From DASXBA01 sp046729895 (GTDB lineage: Bacteria; Actinomycetota; Thermoleophilia; Solirubrobacterales; Thermoleophilaceae): a DNA stretch of 25,408 nt. The stretch covers positions 1-25,408 of the forward strand of contig JBKPHP010000248.1 in NCBI GenBank assembly GCA_046729895.1, given 5' to 3'. A program made the translations under genes and the position numbers. The notes under the pieces are model-generated. The model was given only the letters and a program-made list of their open reading frames with translations, was not told where the DNA came from and did not search any database. Below are positions 21,135-25,408 of the stretch, piece by piece; the stretch's first letter is position 1; every line of letters begins with the position of its first letter.

Positions 21135-22070
21135 CTGGCGCTCGGCTACGACGGCCAGCTCGACATCCTCGCTTTCGACCACCGCGGCTCGTTCCAGAAG
21201 AAGATGTTCGGAATCGAGGGCGACCCCGACGCCGAGCAGACGGAGCAGATCTCGGACGCGAAGCACTTGATCTTCGAGGGGCTGCTCAAGGCTGCCGAGA
21301 GGGGCGCCGAGCCCGGCGTCACGGGCTGCCTTGTGGACGAGCAATTCGGGGCGCCCAAGGGCATCCCCCAGCAGGCGAAGGAGGGCGGCCTTGTCCTCGC
21401 GATGCCGGTGGAGAAGTCGGGTCAGAACGAGTTCGACTTCGAGTACAGCGAGGAGTTCGGCGACCACATCGAGAAGTTCGATCCCGACTTCTCCAAGGTC
21501 CTCGTCCGCTACAACCCGGACGGGGACGCCGACATGAACCGGCGCCAGGCCGAGCGCCTGAAGCGGCTCAGCGATTGGCTGCACGAACGTGACAGGAAGT
21601 TCCTGTTCGAGCTGCTGGTGCCCGCCGAGGAGGACCAGCTCGAGCAGGTCGGCGGCGACTCGGACCGCTACGACGCCGAGCTGCGACCCGAGCTGATGCG
21701 GCGCACGATCGAGGAGCTGCAGGCGTCGGGCGTCGAGCCCGACGTCTGGAAGATCGAGGGCATCGAGAGGCAGGGGGACTGCGAGCGCATCGCCCAGACC
21801 GCCCGTCGCGGCGGCCGTGACGGCGTCATCTGTGTGGTGCTGGGCCGCGGCGCCGACGACGCGAAGGTGGAGCACTGGCTGCGCCAGGGGGCCCCAGTGG
21901 ACGGCTATGCCGGCTTCGCCATCGGGCGGACGATCTGGTGGGACGCCCTCAAGGGCTTCCTCGACGGGAGCATCGAGCGCGAGGCCGCTGCCGAGCAGAT
22001 CGCCGACAACTACATGCGGTTCGTCTCGGTGTACAAGGAGGCAGAGACGAGGGCGCCCGCTCCGGCATGA
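21135..22070 (+). CDS. DUF2090 aldolase-fold protein (IolC C-terminal-like)
   Basis: A 311-residue TIM-barrel of the DUF2090 family, related to the C-terminal aldolase part of 5-dehydro-2-deoxygluconokinase (IolC) fusions. Segments are LDILAFDHRGSFQKKMFGI, ARG-like GCLVDEQFGAP, KVLVRYNPDGD, KFLFELLVPAEEDQL, DVWKIEGIE and GYAGFAIGRTIWWDAL. A Schiff-base Lys may be in VWKIEG. Substrate unproven; a sugar-phosphate aldolase is the likeliest role. The N-terminus (LALGYDGQLDIL) begins at CTG 21135, 4 nt after AAGGAGG at 21124-21130; there is no ATG, GTG or TTG in frame near it, so CTG appears to be the start. The next in-frame ATG (21204) lies past the DHRGS motif. Confidence 0.85.
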   Translation: MALGYDGQLDILAFDHRGSFQKKMFGIEGDPDAEQTEQISDAKHLIFEGLLKAAERGAEPGVTGCLVDEQFGAPKGIPQQAKEGGLVLAMPVEKSGQNEFDFEYSEEFGDHIEKFDPDFSKVLVRYNPDGDADMNRRQAERLKRLSDWLHERDRKFLFELLVPAEEDQLEQVGGDSDRYDAELRPELMRRTIEELQASGVEPDVWKIEGIERQGDCERIAQTARRGGRDGVICVVLGRGADDAKVEHWLRQGAPVDGYAGFAIGRTIWWDALKGFLDGSIEREAAAEQIADNYMRFVSVYKEAETRAPAPA

Positions 22071-22150
22071 CCATGGGGCTTTCGCCCCGCCAACGGCGAC
22101 GCTACGCGCCGCTCACCCCCCAGTTACCACGTGTTACGCTTCCGGCCGCG

Positions 22151-22390
22151 ATGCGGATGCGTCAGTCAATGGCGCAGTTCGAAGCGGCGTTCCGTGAGGA
22201 GGCCGAGCAGTCCGTCGTCCGCCGGGAGTACCTCCGCAAGCGGGCCGCCGACCGCTCCCGAGCCCGCAGCGTCGAACGGGTACGCAAGCGGGGAAATCTC
22301 CATTTCACGGTCCTTGCGCTCGCGATCCTCGCCACAGCCGTCATCGTGACGATCGTGATGTTCCAGGCCCTGGCCCTGCTCGTCAGCTAG
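22151..22390 (+). CDS. small single-pass membrane protein, unknown
   Basis: A 79-residue protein: charged N-terminal half (MRMRQSMAQFEAAFREEAEQ, then many Arg) and a C-terminal membrane helix (HFTVLALAILATAVIVTIVM). I do not recognise a named family. ATG at 22151 has TACGCT at 22135-22140 upstream and no Shine-Dalgarno, suggesting a short leader. It is convergent with csrA with only 3 bp between stops. Confidence 0.6.
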   Translation: MRMRQSMAQFEAAFREEAEQSVVRREYLRKRAADRSRARSVERVRKRGNLHFTVLALAILATAVIVTIVMFQALALLVS

Positions 22391-22393
22391 TAG

Positions 22394-22623
22394 CTACTCC
22401 CGACGTGCCTTCAGGCCATCGAGGGCGCTTTCCACGTCCGGAGCATCGTCGTCCGAGTTCCGATCCCGCTGGATCTCGACGTAGACCTCCTTACGGAAGA
22501 CAGGTACCGAGCGTGAGCCTCGATTCCGATGCGGACCTTTTCGCCCATGATCGCGAGTACGGAGACCTCGATGTCATCCCCGATCATGATGCTTTGATTC
22601 GACTTGCGCGTGAGGACAAGCAC
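22394..22623 (-). pseudogene. csrA: csrA carbon storage regulator, frameshifted
   Basis: CsrA binds GGA-loop hairpins near ribosome-binding sites and controls translation. GTG at 22623 behind GGGAGG starts MLVLTRKSNQSIMIGDDIEV then SVLAIMGEKVRIGIEA, a full CsrA N-terminus. After IEA the frame gives unrelated residues. One base slip (near 22503-22520) restores VPVFRKEVYVEIQRDR, the RNA-binding strand with its key Arg, followed by an acidic tail ending LKARRE and TAG at 22396-22394. The repaired protein is about 76 residues. It may be a true frameshift mutation or a single-base sequence error. CsrA is often linked to flagellar genes in other bacteria; none are here. Confidence 0.85.
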
Positions 22624-22750
22624 AGGCGCCTCCCTGCCTGGGAATTGGAGCCAACTAAAGCACCCACATGGGGCCTAATCAAGAAGGTACCGGTTGGCGC
22701 CCGACTTAGGGCCGCCAACCCCCTTCGGAGGTTGGGTATTCTCGGCGCCC

Positions 22751-23290
22751 TTGGCGCGCAGATCGCTGAAACCGCAGCTGAACCAGATCAGGACCTGGGT
22801 GCGGGAGGGCCGTACCGACGCCTGGATCGCCCATCAGCTGGAGGTGTCGGTCTCGGACATCAGGAGCTTCAAGCGCGATCACGAGCTCGCTCCCACCGAC
22901 TCCGACGGTGACGAGGGCGGGACTACCCTGGCGGCCAAGGAGCCGGACCTTCGCGCCGAGGACGACGCGCTGGTGGCCGCCGCCCTGGAGGCCGAGGAGG
23001 AGGGCGAGGGCGAAGAGGAGCCTGAGGAGGCCGAGGACAAGCCCCGTCGGCGCCGCCGGGGCCGCCGGGGTGGACGCCGGCGAGGCGCTCGCCGCCGCGA
23101 GCTCGAGGGAACCTTCGACCACGGCGAGGAGGGGTATGGGCTGTGGCTCGATCCGGCTGTGGTGGACGATCCGGTCTACGCCGAGCACTGGGCCGGCCAC
23201 CGCCCCGTAACCGTGGTCGTCGAGGCCGAGCGGATCGTGATCACCCGGGCGGGGGACGACAGCTCCGAGGAAGGGAGCGAGGAGGGCTAA
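22751..23290 (+). CDS. HTH-containing protein with acidic and Arg-rich middle, unknown
   Basis: A 179-residue protein. TTG at 22751 gives MARRSLKPQLNQIRTWVREG, whose first 45 residues form a helix-turn-helix-like segment (RTDAWIAHQLEVSVSDIRSF). Next is an acidic block (EAEEEGEGEEEPEEAED) and a basic block (RRRRRGRRGGRRRGARRR). A C-terminal domain (GYGLWLDPAVVDDPVYAEHW, then VTVVVEAERIVITRAG) ends in an acidic tail. The opposite-charge blocks suggest nucleic-acid binding with self-masking. Function unknown. It ends overlapping by 4 bp the convergent gene at 23287-23622. Confidence 0.7.
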   Translation: MARRSLKPQLNQIRTWVREGRTDAWIAHQLEVSVSDIRSFKRDHELAPTDSDGDEGGTTLAAKEPDLRAEDDALVAAALEAEEEGEGEEEPEEAEDKPRRRRRGRRGGRRRGARRRELEGTFDHGEEGYGLWLDPAVVDDPVYAEHWAGHRPVTVVVEAERIVITRAGDDSSEEGSEEG

Positions 23291-23622
23291 GGGCCTTCCG
23301 GACGGGCGTGCGACTCGCGCGCGCGGCCCCCGGCGAAGTCCGATGCCTCGCGGGCGTAACGGGCGAAGGCAGCGTCAACGACGTAGGCCGTCTCCGTCCC
23401 GACGGTGTAGCGCTGCGCCAGCTCCGCGGCCCAGTCGGTGCCCTGGGCGTAGAAGGCAGCGAGCTCCTCGACCGAGAAGCTCGATCCCAGCCGTCTCCGG
23501 AGCTCGGCCACGACCGTCTCAGCGGCGCGCTCGAGTTGCCGCCGCTCGGTGTCCTCGGCGTCGCGGAGGCGCTGCTCGCCCTCGCGCCACTGGAAGAGGG
23601 CGTTCTCGAGCGCATAGGTCAC
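23287..23622 (-). CDS. small helical protein, unknown function
   Basis: A 111-residue, largely alpha-helical protein (MTYALENALFQWREGEQRLR, LERAAETVVAELRRRLGSSF, LAAFYAQGTDWAAELAQRYT). I do not recognise a named family. No signal peptide or membrane helix. It follows ftsB on the minus strand by about 30 bp and may be part of the eno–ftsB transcript. The strong charge pattern and plausible ATG start support it as coding. Confidence 0.7.
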   Translation of the reverse strand: MTYALENALFQWREGEQRLRDAEDTERRQLERAAETVVAELRRRLGSSFSVEELAAFYAQGTDWAAELAQRYTVGTETAYVVDAAFARYAREASDFAGGRARESHARPEGP

Positions 23623-23653
23623 GCATTCGACGCTACCGGGTCTGGGGGCTCGG

Positions 23654-23956
23654 CTAACGCCTCGGGAGGTGCTCGATCACGAACGCGCGCTCGCCGCGCT
23701 TCACAAGGCCGAGCCGCCGGGCCTCTCGCTCCAGCGCCCGGGGATCCCGAAGCTCGGTCACGCGCCGCTTCAAGGCGCGATTCTCGCGCGTCAGGTCACG
23801 CAGCTCCTGCCGCTGCTCGCCGTCCGTCCTGGACTGCGCCAGCCAATGAAGCGCCGGCGACGCATAGAGCATGAGAATCACAAGGAGCGTCCCGAGAAGC
23901 GCGTAGCGCCCAACCCTGTCCCAGCGGATCGAGGTCCGGTACGTCGCAGTCGCCAC
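23654..23956 (-). CDS. ftsB: FtsB/DivIC-like septum formation initiator
   Basis: A 100-residue bitopic cell-division protein. Short cytoplasmic start, membrane helix at about 17-38 (RYALLGTLLVILMLYASPAL), coiled coil (DGEQRQELRDLTRENRALKR) and the terminal DPRALEREARRLGLVKRGE motif that is diagnostic of FtsB/DivIC. It links FtsQ and FtsL homologues in the divisome. It lies downstream of eno, the usual actinobacterial order, but a 77-bp palindrome occupies most of the 120-bp gap. Confidence 0.9.
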   Translation of the reverse strand: MATATYRTSIRWDRVGRYALLGTLLVILMLYASPALHWLAQSRTDGEQRQELRDLTRENRALKRRVTELRDPRALEREARRLGLVKRGERAFVIEHLPRR

Positions 23957-23997
23957 GCCACGGCCTTCGGCACCACAGCCGCTGATCCTTCAACGAG

Positions 23998-24074
23998 CTG
24001 GCAGCTGGCAGAGGGTGGGCCCTAGCCTCTGCCAGCTGCAGCCGGCGAAGCCGGCGCACTGCCAGCTGCCAGCC
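23998..24074. repeat. dispersed palindromic element, copy B (77 bp)
   Basis: The same element as 21019-21095 in the same orientation, with three substitutions in 77 bp, all in the inner part. It lies between the eno stop (24077) and the ftsB start (23956), so it would be transcribed and could fold into a long hairpin in the shared message. Confidence 0.92.
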
Positions 24075-24076
24075 CG

Positions 24077-25351
24077 CTAAGTTCGAAACGCGCCCCGACC
24101 CGGATACTCCGCGTCGCTGCCCAGCGCCTCCTCGATTCGCAGCAGCTGGTTGTACTTCGCCACCCGATCCGATCGCGAGGGGGCGCCCGTCTTGATCTGC
24201 CCGCAACCCGTCGCCACCGCCAGGTCCGAGATGGTCGAATCCTCGGTCTCGCCTGAGCGGTGGGACACGACGGCCGTGTATCCCGCGTCGCGGGCGGTCC
24301 GCACGGCGTCCAGCGTCTCCGTGAGCGTCCCGATCTGATTCGCCTTGACGAGTATGGAGTTGGCCACGCCCTGCTCGATCCCGCGGCGAAGGCGCTCGGT
24401 GCTGGTGACGAAGAGGTCGTCGCCCACCAGCTGGACTCGGTCCCCCAGCCGCTCGGTCAGGCGCTTCCAGCCGTCCCAGTCCTCCTCGTCCATTCCGTCC
24501 TCTATCGAGAGCACCGGGTGGCGAGCGGAGATGTCGGCCCAGTAGTCGGCGAACTCGGAGGAGGAGAGCGTGCGCCCCTCGTGCTCGAGCTCGTAGGCCG
24601 CGTCGCGGTGGATCTCGCTGGCCGCCGGGTCGAGGGCGATCGCCACGTCATCGCCCGGACGGTGGCCGGCGGCCTCGATGCCCGCGATGAGCGCCTCGAG
24701 CGCCGCCTCGTTCGCATCGAGATCCGGGGCGAAGCCGCCCTCGTCTCCAACCGCGGTGGACAGTCCCCGCTCGCGCAACGTTGCCTTGAGCGCATGGAAC
24801 ACCTCCACGCCGAGACGGAGCGCCTCGGAGAAGCTTGGCGCGCCAACCGGGACGATCATGAACTCCTGGAAGTCCACCTTGTTGTCGGCATGTGCGCCGC
24901 CGTTCAGCACGTTCATCATCGGGACCGGCAGCACGTGCGCCGCGTCGCCGCCGATGTACCTCCAGAGCGGCTGTCCGACCTCGGCCGCTGCCGCCTTGGC
25001 GGCGGCCAGCGAAACGCCGAGAATCGCGTTCGCGCCGAGTCGGCCCTTGTTGGGCGTGCCGTCGAGCTCGATCATCGTCCGGTCGAGCCCCTCTTGGTCC
25101 GCGGGGTCGATACCTCGGACGGCTTCGGCGAGCTCGCCGTTCACGTTGGCGACGGCCCGCATAACTCCCTTGCCGCCCCAGCTCTCGCCGCCGTCCCGCA
25201 GCTCGACGGCCTCGAACTCGCCGGTGGAGGCGCCCGAGGGGACCGAGGCCCGCCCGGCGGCGCCGGCAGAGAGCACCGCGTCGACCTCCACGGTCGGGTT
25301 GCCACGGCTGTCCAGGATCTGGCGGGCGTGGACCCGCTCGATGGCGCTCAT
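24077..25351 (-). CDS. eno: enolase
   Basis: Glycolytic 2-phosphoglycerate dehydratase of 424 residues, full length. Key elements: ARQILDSRGNPTVEVD start, SGASTGEFEAVELRDG loop, the GDEGGFAPDL general-acid Glu, metal Asp/Glu in ALDPAASEIH, SIEDGMDEEDWDGW and LVGDDLFVT, the catalytic Lys in SILVKANQIGTLTET and the SHRSGETED loop. ATG at 25351 overlaps the upstream stop (ATGA), indicating translational coupling to mazG. It also takes part in the RNA degradosome in some bacteria. Confidence 0.98.
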   Translation of the reverse strand: MSAIERVHARQILDSRGNPTVEVDAVLSAGAAGRASVPSGASTGEFEAVELRDGGESWGGKGVMRAVANVNGELAEAVRGIDPADQEGLDRTMIELDGTPNKGRLGANAILGVSLAAAKAAAAEVGQPLWRYIGGDAAHVLPVPMMNVLNGGAHADNKVDFQEFMIVPVGAPSFSEALRLGVEVFHALKATLRERGLSTAVGDEGGFAPDLDANEAALEALIAGIEAAGHRPGDDVAIALDPAASEIHRDAAYELEHEGRTLSSSEFADYWADISARHPVLSIEDGMDEEDWDGWKRLTERLGDRVQLVGDDLFVTSTERLRRGIEQGVANSILVKANQIGTLTETLDAVRTARDAGYTAVVSHRSGETEDSTISDLAVATGCGQIKTGAPSRSDRVAKYNQLLRIEEALGSDAEYPGRGAFRT

Positions 25352-25408
25352 CCGGCCTCGACCCGTCGGCGGAAGCGATCCGCCGCAGAACGGAGGGCGA
25401 GCTCGGGG
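25348..25408 (-). CDS. mazG: MazG-like nucleoside triphosphate pyrophosphohydrolase, C-terminal end (partial)
   Basis: Only the last 19 residues are in the window (ending SAADRFRRRVEAG then TGA, overlapping the eno ATG). The ELALR...xxFRRR pattern matches the MazG C-terminus, and mazG-eno-ftsB is a common actinobacterial order. The assignment is mostly from context. Confidence 0.55.
   Translation of the reverse strand, partial: PELALRSAADRFRRRVEAG

Overview
The window is high-GC DNA with actinobacterial hallmarks: an eno–ftsB/divIC pair preceded by a mazG end, an LLM (F420-type) oxidoreductase, a DUF4235 membrane protein, GCS2 glutamate-cysteine ligase, an R2lox-type oxidase, many GTG/TTG starts and TANNNT -10 boxes lying close to start codons. 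I infer Actinomycetota, probably class Thermoleophilia (Solirubrobacterales-like). That placement rests on family recognition, not on a search.

Layout. 1-3560: a shortened SDR, a decayed benzoylformate-decarboxylase-like gene and an intact benzaldehyde/vanillin-type aldehyde dehydrogenase, together a damaged aromatic-acid cluster. 3597-3980: fused gene debris (amidohydrolase tail and phage terminase piece) next to an initiator tRNA (4017-4090). 4155-5685: a peroxiredoxin-like gene whose frame crosses an in-frame UGA exactly where the family has the first Cys of CxxC, read here as a selenoprotein, divergent from a Ppx/GppA phosphatase. 5690-5960: a gene-free stretch with several hairpins and a terminator, a candidate non-coding RNA. 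5995-8553: a ThDP enzyme divergent from a haloalkane-dehalogenase-like hydrolase over a palindromic TATATA box. 8588-11181: a class III cyclase, a collapsed mce gene and DUF4235. 11349-13020: tRNA-Leu(UAA) with a partial copy of its 3' end, then a membrane-anchored ECF sigma factor. 13057-15351: CsaA-like protein, LLM oxidoreductase and R2lox. 15540-17740: a minus-strand run of lipoprotein, TMEM175-like channel, dienelactone hydrolase and a small unknown. 17759-18769: selD. 18858-20982: a zinc-ribbon rhomboid lacking both catalytic residues, 34-bp tandem repeats, and GCS2 ligase. 21135-25408: DUF2090 aldolase, small membrane protein, frameshifted csrA, an HTH/Arg-rich protein, ftsB, eno and the end of mazG.

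How parts fit. selD makes selenophosphate, which the UGA-containing peroxiredoxin would need. selA, selB and selC are not in the window. A 77-bp palindromic element occurs twice (21019-21095 and 23998-24074), once inside the eno–ftsB unit. No classical defence island or CRISPR array is present. The most noteworthy items are the predicted selenoprotein with its hairpin, the dispersed palindrome, the 34-bp repeat block, the catalytically dead rhomboid and the candidate ncRNA. Several genes carry frameshifts or deletions (SDR, BFD, amidohydrolase/terminase, mce, csrA). These could be real decay or assembly error, and read-level data would be needed to tell which.
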